Below are positions 1 through 8,305 of a stretch of 22,431 nt of DNA, in pieces (the stretch's first letter is position 1; every line of letters starts with the position of its first letter). This DNA comes from a virus: the IMG/VR virus record IMGVR_UViG_3300042520_002179, positions 1 to 22,431 of that record, one strand, 5' to 3'. The position numbers and the translations under genes were made by a program. The notes beneath the pieces are model-generated. The model did no database searches. It was not told the DNA's origin and was given only the letters and a program-made list of their open reading frames with translations.

Positions 1-2492
1 CATTAAAACAAGCATTTACTGCAAGTGGTACAAGTGTAACATTTAGTGGTGATGTAACTATTCCTGGTAACTTTACAGTTAGAGGTACTCAAACTATTGT
101 AGATTCTACAACTGTTCAATTGGGTGATAATATTATCGAATTAAATGGTTCATCGGTAGCAAATGGTGGATTATATGTAAAAGATGCAACCGCACCAAAT
201 ACTGAAACTGGTTCAATAATTTGGGATTCTACAAATGACTACTGGAAGGCGGGAGTTAAAGATTCTGAATCTAAAGTTCTTTTAGCCGGTGGAGATAGTG
301 TAGTTAGTGGTTCATCACAAATTACTATTTCTAATACAACCGGATTTACTGATTATAGTGGTTCGGTTTCTGCATCATTAGCAGAAATAACTGCAAATGT
401 TGGTAGTGGTGTAGGAGTTTCAATAACAAATTTAAACTCATTTAGTTCTTCTACATTAGGTAGATTATCTAATATAGAATCATTCAGTTCTTCGGCTGAT
501 ACAAGATTTACTGAAATTGGAGTTGTTAGTGGAAGTTTAATTACTTCAGCATCGGCAGCAAAAACAACAAATGACACACAAGATGGTAGATTAACAAACT
601 TAGAAGCAACTTCTGCAAGTGTTAATACATCGGTTTCAAATTTAAATTCAACAACTGCAAGTTTAAACACTTCGGTATCTGCTTTAAATAGTTCATCTGA
701 ATCACAACAAATTAGTATAGATGCATTAAACACATTTAGTGGTTCTACATTGGGTAGATTAACAAACTTAGAATCAACTTCTGCAAGTGTTAATACGTCA
801 GTTTCTAATTTAAATACATTTAGTGGTTCATCTTTAATTAGATTTACAAACTTAGAATCTACATCAGCGAGTGTAAATGATTCAATTGCGGCTTTAAATT
901 CTTATACATCTTCTAATACTTCTACAACCGCATTAAATGCACATACTGCATCTGCAAACGAAAGATTTACTGAAATAGGTGTAGTAAGTGGTTCATTGAT
1001 TAGTTCAGCATCAGCTGCTAAGATAACAAATGACTCACAAGATGTTTCAATAAGTAATTTAAACACATTTAGTGGTTCTCAGTTAACTCAAAATTCAACT
1101 TTAGCAACTTATACAGGTTCGGTTGAAACAAGATTAACAGAAATTGGAGTTGTAAGTGGAAGTTTAATTTCTTCAGCATCAGCTGCTAAGATAACAAATG
1201 ACTCACAAGATGTTTCAATAACAAACATAAATTCATTTACACAATCATTCTCTCAATCAGTTGCAACTGACTTCAGTGCAAGTGATGCTAGATTAGATGT
1301 AATTGAAGCTTCTTTAGGTGGTGGTGGTTCATTGGGTAGTAGAGTACTTGCATTAGAAACATCTTCTGCAAACTTAAATACTTTCTCTGCAAGTGTATTA
1401 ACACAATTAACTGAAATAGGAGTTGTAAGTGGTTCATTGATTAGTTCAGCATCAGCTGCTAAAACTACAAATGACTCACAAGATGTTTCAATAAGTAATT
1501 TAAATACATTTAGTGGTTCATCTTTAACTAGATTATCAAATTTAGAATCTACCTCAGCAAGTTTAAATACTTCAGTAAGTAATTTAAATTCTACAACTGC
1601 AAGTTTAAATACATCGGTAAGTAATTTAAATTCTACAACTGCAAGTTTAAATACTTCCGTTGCAGAATTAAACTCTTATTCATCTTCATTAAAATCTGCA
1701 TTTGAATTTACAGGTTCTAATGTAGTAGTATTAGGTGATTTAACTGTTAAAGGTACAACTACCGCAGTAGAATCTACAACTATCCAATTAGGTGATAACA
1801 TCATCGAATTAAATGGTACAGGTGTAGCAAATGGTGGATTATTAGTTAAAGACCCAACTGCACCAAATACGGTAAGTGGTTCTTTACTTTGGGATTCTAC
1901 AAACGACTATTGGAAGGCAGGAGCATTAGGAGCTGAAAGTAAATTATTAAGACAAGATGGTGATTCAGTAGTAAGTGGTTCATCACAAATTACAATTTCA
2001 TCAACAACTGGATTTGACACATTTAGTGGCTCGATATCAACTGACTTTAGTGCAAGTAATGCAAGTATCACTTCATTATCTGCAAGTGTTGCAAGTGTAA
2101 CCGGAGACTTTAGTTCATCAGTAGCAACTTCATTCTCTGCAAGTAACGCAAGTATCACTGCATTATCTGCAAGTGTTGCAAGTGTAACCGGAGACTTTAG
2201 TTCATCGGTAGCAACTTCATTCTCTGCAAGTGCAGCATCTCAATTATCATTGAGTTCTTCATTCGCAACTTCACAAGGAGTACAAGATGGTAGATTAGAT
2301 TTATTAGAAACATCAACTGGAAGTTTAAATTTATTTACTTCTTCGATTGATACTACTATTAAAACTAAATTAGACGCTGAAACGGTTGTAAGTGGTTCAT
2401 CACAAATAGACATAACTGCAACTACCGGATTTACTACATTTAGTTCATCAATTGAAACAAGAATTTCATTAATAGACGGAGGAACGTATTAA
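1..2492 (+). CDS. Long coiled-coil tail-fibre protein, 5' end missing
   Basis: The reading frame is open to the left edge (first full codon at base 3), so the N-terminus lies outside the window and 829 residues are visible. A domain with LGDNIIELNG, a Gly-Gly-Leu strand and WDSTNDYWKAG occurs twice, at about bases 48-260 and 1700-1925; comparable IELN...W(D)...D.W domains occur in T4-like cyanophage fibres. Between and after the two copies lie long Ser/Thr/Asn-rich heptad-like segments (RLTNLE, SVSNLN, NLNTFSGS), best read as a trimeric coiled-coil stalk. EIGVVSGSLI...SASAAK occurs four times and VVSGSSQI three times. The protein ends ETRISLIDGGTY with no chaperone or adhesin tip, so it may be a stalk or connector. 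That it is a structural fibre is well supported; the exact role (long fibre, whisker or baseplate spike) is not. Confidence 0.85.
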   Translation, partial: LKQAFTASGTSVTFSGDVTIPGNFTVRGTQTIVDSTTVQLGDNIIELNGSSVANGGLYVKDATAPNTETGSIIWDSTNDYWKAGVKDSESKVLLAGGDSVVSGSSQITISNTTGFTDYSGSVSASLAEITANVGSGVGVSITNLNSFSSSTLGRLSNIESFSSSADTRFTEIGVVSGSLITSASAAKTTNDTQDGRLTNLEATSASVNTSVSNLNSTTASLNTSVSALNSSSESQQISIDALNTFSGSTLGRLTNLESTSASVNTSVSNLNTFSGSSLIRFTNLESTSASVNDSIAALNSYTSSNTSTTALNAHTASANERFTEIGVVSGSLISSASAAKITNDSQDVSISNLNTFSGSQLTQNSTLATYTGSVETRLTEIGVVSGSLISSASAAKITNDSQDVSITNINSFTQSFSQSVATDFSASDARLDVIEASLGGGGSLGSRVLALETSSANLNTFSASVLTQLTEIGVVSGSLISSASAAKTTNDSQDVSISNLNTFSGSSLTRLSNLESTSASLNTSVSNLNSTTASLNTSVSNLNSTTASLNTSVAELNSYSSSLKSAFEFTGSNVVVLGDLTVKGTTTAVESTTIQLGDNIIELNGTGVANGGLLVKDPTAPNTVSGSLLWDSTNDYWKAGALGAESKLLRQDGDSVVSGSSQITISSTTGFDTFSGSISTDFSASNASITSLSASVASVTGDFSSSVATSFSASNASITALSASVASVTGDFSSSVATSFSASAASQLSLSSSFATSQGVQDGRLDLLETSTGSLNLFTSSIDTTIKTKLDAETVVSGSSQIDITATTGFTTFSSSIETRISLIDGGTY
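513..1500 (+). repeat. Four dispersed copies of the EIGVVSGSLI/SASAAK module
   Basis: Near-identical stretches of about 75-80 bases start at 513, 972, 1140 and 1413. Each encodes EIGVVSGSLI, then (S/T)SASAAK and TND(S/T)QD. They are spaced irregularly by coiled-coil segments. A diverged copy (RLTQIGVVSASLI) is in the 1368-aa protein near 11640. They look like stalk modules spread by recombination. Confidence 0.8.
1560..1660 (+). repeat. Tandem 42-bp repeat inside the fibre gene (about 2.4 copies)
   Basis: Copies start at 1560, 1602 and 1644 (the third partial). Each encodes the 14-residue unit SLNTSVSNLNSTTA. The unit equals two heptads, which fits a coiled-coil stalk. A related stretch occurs near 600-700. 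Confidence 0.85.
2058..2231 (+). repeat. Tandem 87-bp repeat inside the fibre gene (2 copies)
   Basis: Bases 2058-2144 and 2145-2231 are in-frame copies differing at only a few positions. Each encodes 29 residues beginning NASIT and ending SFSAS. Whole-codon periodicity means copy-number change would lengthen or shorten the stalk without breaking the frame. Confidence 0.9.
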
Positions 2493-2521
2493 TAATAAAC
2501 AGAAAGAATAAATAAAAATAT

Positions 2522-3082
2522 ATGGCAACAAATAATCCAACTTCATCAATTTTACTGAAACGTTCAGGTGTCGCAGGTTCAGTACCTACAACCACATCGT
2601 TACAGGTAGGTGAAATAGCTTTAAATACCTATGATGGTAAAGCGTTTTTACATAAGTCAGGTTCAACCGATGAGGTAGTAGAAATCGTAGTTGCCGGAGC
2701 AACGGTAACCGGTTCAATTAGTCTTACCGGAGCAGTTAGTGCATCAATAGTATCAGCATCTACTTTCATAGGTAATGGTGCTCAATTGACCGGTGTAACC
2801 GCATCAATGAGACCTGATGATTTTGATTTCAACTCTGACCCATTTGCTGGAACAATAGGATATATTCAAGGTAGTGGTTCTCTTTACAAAGTAGCAACTA
2901 CTGAAAATGCAATTGACTTTAGATATAACGATGTAACAATTGCAACTATCACAACTGCACAAGGATTTAGTGGTTCTCTTTACGGAATCGGTGATGTATT
3001 GGAATTTAGTGGTTCAGTAGCAAATAGACTATTCAATTTGGAAATATCAGCATCATTTGGTCCAGATGCAGGTCAATTTTAA
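2522..3082 (+). CDS. Short tail-fibre/baseplate protein with conserved N-terminal anchor
   Basis: A 186-aa protein. Residues 7-50 (LLKRSGVAGSVPTTTSLQVG, then EIALNTYDGKAFLHKSG) form a compact N-terminal module also present at the start of the 862-aa fibre at 3204. It resembles the N-terminal domain of major-tropism-determinant-type fibre proteins, which joins the fibre to the phage particle. A short segment with a strand-turn signature (FIGNGAQLTGV, residues 81-91) and a small C-terminal domain follow; there is no long stalk, LamG tip or chaperone. The start is set by the anchor alignment and an A/T-rich leader with no Shine-Dalgarno. It lies 29 bases after the previous stop and before a terminator, so it probably ends that transcript. 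It could be a short fibre, a plug or a remnant of a longer fibre. Confidence 0.8.
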   Translation: MATNNPTSSILLKRSGVAGSVPTTTSLQVGEIALNTYDGKAFLHKSGSTDEVVEIVVAGATVTGSISLTGAVSASIVSASTFIGNGAQLTGVTASMRPDDFDFNSDPFAGTIGYIQGSGSLYKVATTENAIDFRYNDVTIATITTAQGFSGSLYGIGDVLEFSGSVANRLFNLEISASFGPDAGQF

Positions 3083-3101
3083 TATTACAAAAGATTATAA
3101 T

Positions 3102-3132
3102 AAAACCCTCACCTTAAAAAGTGGGGGTTTTT
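3102..3132 (+). terminator. Rho-independent terminator
   Basis: An 11-bp stem (AAAACCCTCAC at 3102-3112 with GTGGGGGTTTT at 3121-3131, one G-T pair) encloses an 8-base loop and runs into a T tract. It lies 20 bases after the stop of the 186-aa gene and is the only classical terminator I find in the window. Confidence 0.9.
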
Positions 3133-3142
3133 CATTTTATAA

Positions 3143-3169
3143 TATATTTATGTTCGTAGTATATACTAC
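3143..3169 (+). promoter_or_regulatory. Candidate late promoter plus 14-bp palindrome
   Basis: TATATTTATG (3143-3152) matches the first nine bases of the motif found upstream of other gene groups. It is followed at 3156-3169 by the perfect palindrome GTAGTATATACTAC. The location just after a terminator and about 50 bases before the start at 3204 fits a promoter for the 3204-8256 group. The palindrome could be an operator or a transcript 5' hairpin. Confidence 0.45.
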
Positions 3170-3203
3170 ATTTGTTGTTAAATAACTTTAAAGACTTAGC
3201 CAT

Positions 3204-5792
3204 ATGGCATCAATTGTTCAACTGAAACGCTCTGCGTTATCGGGAAAGGTACCTGATACGGGTTCACTTAATTTAGGAGAATTAGCTGTAAATACTTACG
3301 ATGGTAAGATTTACTTTAAAAAATCGGGTTCAATTGAATCGGTTGAAAGTGTATTAACAACAAATTCGGTAGTAACGGGTTCTATTAGATTAGAGGGAAC
3401 TGCCTCTTTTGGTTCTCTACAAGTAAACGACACACTTACCGTCAATCATGGTATTAGTGTGATAAGTGGTTCATTGGGAATTACATCCGACCTAACAGTA
3501 TTGGGTACGGTCAATGCAAGACAATTTAATATTGCAATAATTTCTTCATCTGTCCTTTTTGAAAGTGGTTCATCCAATTTTGGTAATAGTTTAGATGACA
3601 CTCATACGTTCACAGGTTCGGTAAATATTACCGGTTCATTTTTATTAAACGGACAAGAAGTAGGTGGTGGTACAACTACCGGTTCATTTACTGGTTCATT
3701 TACCGGTGATGGTAGTGGATTAAGAGGAGTAGTAAGTGATGATATACCGAGAGATGGTTGGGATTACAATGCAAATAGTTCGGCATCTATAAGTGATTTT
3801 AATAGTGTATCGGATAAATATTATATAGATTTTGAACAATCACAATCAACTGCAGTAGGAACACCGGTTGGTTTTAAAGGATTTATGACAAATGTATCGG
3901 GTAGTACACAAATATTACCTACATTGAATAGTATTGATTTTGTAGTTGGAAATAATGTTGTTGCATCAATTGGAATAAATGGTATAGAATCCGTACCACC
4001 TGCAGGAACTGTAAGTGGTTCATCACAATTGACATCTTCATACGATACAAGATATGTTTTAAGTGGAAGTATTACTCAAACAACTTGGGATAACATTGCA
4101 AGTAAACCTTCTGGAATAGTAAGTAGTTCTTCACAATTAACATCATCAGTATTAGCCACAACGGGTTCTAATCTATTTGTAGGAACTCAAACTTATAGTG
4201 GTTCAATTATACCTGCAACGGATAATACATACGATTTAGGGTCTCCTACATACCAATGGAGAGATATATATGTTTCATCTGGTTCACTTTATATAGATGG
4301 AACAAAAGTTTTAAGTTCTACAAATCAAGAATTACAAATCACAACCGATGAAGGTCAATCTATTAAGATTTTAGAAGCAGGAAGTGATAGTATTATTTTA
4401 CAATCTGCAGACGGAGATATTCAATTAAAAACATCGGGAGGTGGTAATTTATTATTCGACCCAACAACTGGATTAATTGATGTTAGAGGAACATTACAAA
4501 TACAAGATGGAAATAAAGTAACATCTTCAGGAGGAAATGGTGTTGTTTTTGGAAATAATATAGTAGTGAGTGGTTCATTGGAAAGTACAGGAAATGTGAA
4601 TGGTATAAATTTGACTACATTTAGTTCATCAATTGCAACACAAATATCAACAATTCAAACTAATACAGGTTCATCAAATGAAAGGTTAACAAACATAGAA
4701 AATAAAACAGGTAGTTTTGCAACAACAGGTTCTAATACATTCTTTGGAACTCAAACATATAGTGGTTCGGTTTATATTGCAAATGATTTAATTGTACAAG
4801 GTTCTTCGTCAGTTCAATATATCTCTGCATCATCGGTATCAATTGGAACAAACATAGTACAACTTAATACGGCAAATCCATCAGTTAGATTTGCAGGTTT
4901 AACTATAATAGATAGTGGTTCAGTAGGTGGTTCTGGGTCATTCTTATATGATTCGGTACAAGATGAGTTCATATTTGTTCATAGAGGAAACGGAACGAAT
5001 GTAACATCATCACATTTTGTTTTAGGACCTGAGACATATGATAGTTTAGGAAATGAAACATATCTTACAAACAATAGATTACCAAAAGGAACAGGTAAAG
5101 AACATCTTAACGATTCAAATATTACCGATACAGGCACATTAATTACTTTGGGTTCAAATACAACAATAACCGGTACATTATCTGCAACAGGTACAGCATT
5201 AGTTAGTGGTTCGTCACAAATTACTTTTAGTGGAATAAGTTCCCTACCTACTTTAGTGAGTGGTTCTTCACAAATAGATGTAATGTCTACGACAAACATT
5301 GCACGATTGGCAACCACTGGTTCAAATATTTTTAGTGGTAACCAAAGTATAACGGGTTCAATAACTTCAACGGACAATATAACCGCTGGCCACAACGCAG
5401 CACATAAAATTGTAAATTCATCAAACGTACAAGTTGGTGGATTTTCTAGAAGAGGGTTGTGGGAAGGTAATGCAAATAATGACCCTGCAATTTGGGCAGA
5501 AGGTGGAAGTGGAGTTTATATATATACCAATGGTTCGGCTACACCAAAATTAGTCGCAGAATCTGGTGGAACTATTAGACCTGGTGTAAATGGAACACAA
5601 GATTTGGGTTCGGCTTCATATCGTTGGAGTACTGTTTATACATCCGATTTATCTCTAAACAACGGAATAGGTGATTGGACAATTGTAGAAGGTGAGGATG
5701 ATTTATTCCTATACAATAATAAAAAAGGAAAGGTTTATAAATTTGCATTAACCGAAGTTGACCCGAATGTGGCAACTCCTAAAAAATCATAA
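3204..5792 (+). CDS. Large modular tail fibre (862 aa)
   Basis: Residues 1-45 (IVQLKRS...LNLGELAVNTYDGKIYFKKSG) form the same anchor as the protein at 2522. Next come beta-rich repeats including VLFESGSSNFGNSLDDTHTF near residues 117-136, a module also present in the 1368-aa protein. VSGSSQ-type linkers occur near residues 269, 315, 670 and 690. The motif TDNTYDLGSPTYQWRDIYVS (about 338-357) and a second DLGSASYRWSTVY near the C-terminus mark the end-of-stalk fold common in phage fibres. The last 50 residues (GIGDWTIVEGEDDLFLYNNK, then KGKVYKF) resemble a conserved phage fibre C-terminus rather than an S74 chaperone. Three LamG proteins follow with gaps of 1-3 bases, suggesting that they mount on this fibre or are co-assembled with it. 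The start is fixed by the anchor. Confidence 0.87.
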   Translation: MASIVQLKRSALSGKVPDTGSLNLGELAVNTYDGKIYFKKSGSIESVESVLTTNSVVTGSIRLEGTASFGSLQVNDTLTVNHGISVISGSLGITSDLTVLGTVNARQFNIAIISSSVLFESGSSNFGNSLDDTHTFTGSVNITGSFLLNGQEVGGGTTTGSFTGSFTGDGSGLRGVVSDDIPRDGWDYNANSSASISDFNSVSDKYYIDFEQSQSTAVGTPVGFKGFMTNVSGSTQILPTLNSIDFVVGNNVVASIGINGIESVPPAGTVSGSSQLTSSYDTRYVLSGSITQTTWDNIASKPSGIVSSSSQLTSSVLATTGSNLFVGTQTYSGSIIPATDNTYDLGSPTYQWRDIYVSSGSLYIDGTKVLSSTNQELQITTDEGQSIKILEAGSDSIILQSADGDIQLKTSGGGNLLFDPTTGLIDVRGTLQIQDGNKVTSSGGNGVVFGNNIVVSGSLESTGNVNGINLTTFSSSIATQISTIQTNTGSSNERLTNIENKTGSFATTGSNTFFGTQTYSGSVYIANDLIVQGSSSVQYISASSVSIGTNIVQLNTANPSVRFAGLTIIDSGSVGGSGSFLYDSVQDEFIFVHRGNGTNVTSSHFVLGPETYDSLGNETYLTNNRLPKGTGKEHLNDSNITDTGTLITLGSNTTITGTLSATGTALVSGSSQITFSGISSLPTLVSGSSQIDVMSTTNIARLATTGSNIFSGNQSITGSITSTDNITAGHNAAHKIVNSSNVQVGGFSRRGLWEGNANNDPAIWAEGGSGVYIYTNGSATPKLVAESGGTIRPGVNGTQDLGSASYRWSTVYTSDLSLNNGIGDWTIVEGEDDLFLYNNKKGKVYKFALTEVDPNVATPKKS

Positions 5793-5795
5793 GTT

Positions 5796-6518
5796 ATGCC
5801 TTTAAATATAAGTGGTAGTATTGCAAGTTCAAATATTATTAAATCACTTGAATATAGAAATATAACATTAGGTGGATTAAAATTATACTATGATATGTCA
5901 ATTCCGGCATGTTATAACGGAACTGGAACAACTATATACGATATATCTGCAAATGGTAATAATGGTACATTGGTCAATGGCCCAACATTTTCAAATAATA
6001 CAATTCGTTTGGATGGGTCAAATGATTATATATCATTGCCAACAACGGGATTTGCACCTGCAACACACACAATTGAATTTTGGATAAAATGTCACGAATA
6101 CAAAGGTGCACATTTTTGGATTATAGACTCATCGGATAATCCAGAATTACGAATTGCAATAAATGGTTCAAAGGTAGTTGTCCAATGGTATGATGATGGT
6201 GCATATATTGCAACATTTAATTCATCTGCAAATATAAATTTAGATACTTGGTATAATATTTCATTTACAACTCAAAATAATGACTTTAGATTATATATTA
6301 ATGGAACATTAGACACTGCCGATACATCAGGAACATATAATGGTTCATCTAATGGAAATGCGGGTGAACATACTTTGGGAACATATAATAGACCAGGTGC
6401 AGGATATAACGGATATGCAAATGTAAGTTATGGTGTTTATAGATTTTATAACAGAGTATTATCTGCAAATGAAATATTACATAATTACAATATACAAAAA
6501 ACAAGATTTGGATTATAA
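5796..6518 (+). CDS. Stand-alone LamG/concanavalin-like adhesin 1
   Basis: A 240-aa protein. Residues 27-235 have the LamG/pentraxin (concanavalin-like jelly-roll) pattern: GLKLYYDMS, YDISANGNNGTLVNG, IRLDGSNDYI, HTIEFWIKC, LDTWYNISFT, FRLYINGTLD and finally GVYRFYNRVLSANEI. Such domains bind glycans or cell-surface ligands, so a receptor-binding role is likely. The N-terminus (MPLNISGSI) and C-terminus (QKTRFGL) match the two following proteins, so these ends probably serve attachment or oligomerisation. The start lies 3 bases after the preceding stop without a Shine-Dalgarno, suggesting translational coupling. No signal peptide or membrane segment is seen. Confidence 0.87.
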   Translation: MPLNISGSIASSNIIKSLEYRNITLGGLKLYYDMSIPACYNGTGTTIYDISANGNNGTLVNGPTFSNNTIRLDGSNDYISLPTTGFAPATHTIEFWIKCHEYKGAHFWIIDSSDNPELRIAINGSKVVVQWYDDGAYIATFNSSANINLDTWYNISFTTQNNDFRLYINGTLDTADTSGTYNGSSNGNAGEHTLGTYNRPGAGYNGYANVSYGVYRFYNRVLSANEILHNYNIQKTRFGL

Positions 6519-6521
6519 GAT

Positions 6522-7274
6522 ATGCCTATAAATGTAAATGGAAATATAATCAATAGCACAATTGCAAACACAATGGGTTCTACCGGAATACCACATAACG
6601 GTTTAGTATTGAATTTAGATGCATCAATTAAAAATTCATATCCAGGTAGTGGTGGAACATGGTATGATATGAGTGGATATGGTAATAATGGAACACTAGT
6701 AGGAGGTGCAGTATATCAAAGTGCAAACTCAGGTAGTATATATTTTGATGGAATTGATGATTGGGTTAATATATCCGATTCACCAAGTTTAAGAATGCAA
6801 TATCAAATGTCAATATCTTGTTGGTTTAGTGTTCCACAAACTGGACTATCTGAAAGACAGGCATTACTTTCTAAACATTATAGTAATTATGAATTAGGAA
6901 TATATCCTGGTGGTTATATTCACACCTATACGAGAAATGGTATTGATGGTAATTTCCCAACTTATAATGAAGGAAATAGTGCATTTAATGCCGATAGTAA
7001 TTGGATTGCAAATAAAATTTATCATGTAGTTTGGACATTGGATGGTGCAACCGAAACAACTTGGTATTTTGGCCAATTAGCTGCAACTGGTTCACAATAT
7101 ACAAAGGGTAATTTTGGAACAAACGATAATGGTGATACTTTACAATTGGGAACAAGATTTGGTGGATTAATATTTAAAGGAAATATGTATTCAGTACAAA
7201 TATGGAATAGAGCATTAACACATCCTGAAGTTAAACAATTATACAATACACAAAAAACTAAATACGGATTATAA
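6522..7274 (+). CDS. Stand-alone LamG/concanavalin-like adhesin 2
   Basis: A 250-aa paralogue of the preceding protein. It starts MPINVNGNI and ends QKTKYGL. LamG strands are visible: GLVLNLDASI (about 27-36), WYDMSGYGNNGTLVGG, IYFDGIDDWVNI, MSISCWFSV, IYHVVWTLDG, LQLGTRFGG and MYSVQIWNRALTHPEV near the end. The YDxSGxGNNGTL signature is typical of phage and Bacteroidota LamG_3-type domains. The outer frame is conserved while the ligand-face loops differ strongly from adhesin 1, as expected for receptor-binding tips with different specificity. It lies 3 bases after adhesin 1. Confidence 0.87.
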   Translation: MPINVNGNIINSTIANTMGSTGIPHNGLVLNLDASIKNSYPGSGGTWYDMSGYGNNGTLVGGAVYQSANSGSIYFDGIDDWVNISDSPSLRMQYQMSISCWFSVPQTGLSERQALLSKHYSNYELGIYPGGYIHTYTRNGIDGNFPTYNEGNSAFNADSNWIANKIYHVVWTLDGATETTWYFGQLAATGSQYTKGNFGTNDNGDTLQLGTRFGGLIFKGNMYSVQIWNRALTHPEVKQLYNTQKTKYGL

Positions 7275-7275
7275 C

Positions 7276-8256
7276 ATGCCTTTTGATATCAATGGAAATA
7301 AATACGATGTTAATATTGTTAAATCACAACAATTAAACGATATAGTAACAAATGGTTTAATATATCATTTAGATGCTGGTAATACATTGTCATATAGTAC
7401 AACTAAGAATATAGTTAAAGTTAAAACATATTCAGTTTTTAATGGATTAAGAAGTGCAAACTATACAGTACAATGGAGTGATGATAATTCAACATGGACA
7501 ACTGCATTTAGTGGGGTAATGTCAAATAATTCCGAATACTCATACCAAACAGGAACAGGATTTTTAACAACACCAATTGGTGCACATCGTTATTGGAGAT
7601 ATGTTGAAGGTAGTGCGGTTGTATCACATCATCCTAGAATCTCAAAAATAGTATTGGTTGATAGTGATGATAATCATTATGTGATAAAAAGATATGTAGA
7701 TGATAACCATTCGGATAGTGGTGATTATATTATAGGCACGGTTTCATATGATTTTGCAACCCATTGGCAAGATGTTGGTGGTTATAATGGTTATTGTAAT
7801 TTAGTAAATGGCCCATCATATAGTAGTTCATTTGGTGGTTGTATCGAATTTTCAGGAACAAATACATATGGTTTAACATCAAGTATTAGAAATTATAAAA
7901 CAATTAGTTTTTGGGCCTATATAACACAAAACACTGCAGGGTATGTTTTAGATGCTAGACCTGGTTCTGCAAACGGATGGTTCTGGGGCGGATATATTGG
8001 TTCCGATTGGGACCAGTGGTATTTAAATGGGATATCAACAAGTGTCTCAATGCAAAGTTTACCAACCAATCAATGGTTTCATTTATATGCAAGAAATAGT
8101 GGAACACAAACAGGAACAATTACATTTATGGCAAGATATACATTTGGAGAAAATATTGCAGGTAAATATGGCATGTTTAGTGTATATAACAGAGAATTAT
8201 CTATTGCAGAAATTAGACAAAACTATGAATCACAAAAAAGTAGATTCGGACTATAA
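7276..8256 (+). CDS. LamG adhesin 3 interrupted by a discoidin-like domain
   Basis: A 326-aa third paralogue (start MPFDINGNKY, end QKSRFGL). The first LamG strand is at residues 27-35 (GLIYHLDAG). The fold resumes only at about 164 with HWQDVGGYNGYCNLVNGPSY, followed by CIEFSGTNTYG, YKTISFWAYI, TNQWFHLYA and GMFSVYNRELSIAEI. In the siblings these two parts are nearly adjacent. Residues 42-162 are therefore an insertion. It shows AVQWSDD-like and RYWR elements (YTVQWSDDNSTWTTAFSG at 63-80, AHRYWRYVEG at 103-112), a pattern seen in F5/8 type C (discoidin) carbohydrate-binding domains. The discoidin call is moderate; the insertion itself is clear from the paralogues. Start lies one base after the previous stop. 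Confidence 0.83.
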   Translation: MPFDINGNKYDVNIVKSQQLNDIVTNGLIYHLDAGNTLSYSTTKNIVKVKTYSVFNGLRSANYTVQWSDDNSTWTTAFSGVMSNNSEYSYQTGTGFLTTPIGAHRYWRYVEGSAVVSHHPRISKIVLVDSDDNHYVIKRYVDDNHSDSGDYIIGTVSYDFATHWQDVGGYNGYCNLVNGPSYSSSFGGCIEFSGTNTYGLTSSIRNYKTISFWAYITQNTAGYVLDARPGSANGWFWGGYIGSDWDQWYLNGISTSVSMQSLPTNQWFHLYARNSGTQTGTITFMARYTFGENIAGKYGMFSVYNRELSIAEIRQNYESQKSRFGL

Positions 8257-8276
8257 TAAAAGAAAAAAGATATTAT

Positions 8277-8288
8277 TATATTTATAAG
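8277..8288 (+). promoter_or_regulatory. Candidate late promoter motif TATATTTATAAG
   Basis: An exact match to the first 12 bases of the recurrent leader motif, between the LamG group and the 1368-aa gene whose start is 17 bases downstream. No matching -35 element is seen. The other strand reads TATAAATA, the T4 late-promoter core, so orientation is uncertain. Confidence 0.45.
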
Positions 8289-8305
8289 AAACATAAAAGA
8301 ATTAA

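Noticed and set aside
353-733. Minus-strand open frames opposite the fibre genes (also near 4979, 8320, 9118, 10552, 15135, 15594, 16895, 18356)
   Set aside because: They arise from biased Ser/Thr/Asn codons of the real fibre genes. None has family motifs or a plausible leader, and all lie wholly within supported genes.
1-2492. Start of the first gene at the TTG at base 120
   Set aside because: The frame is open to the left edge, and residues before base 120 match the upstream part of the duplicated domain near 1690-1790, so translation begins outside the window.
8027-8287. Plus-strand 86-aa open frame overlapping the end of LamG adhesin 3
   Set aside because: It is an out-of-frame reading of the LamG gene, with Gln/Leu/Ile-rich low-complexity product and no recognisable domain.
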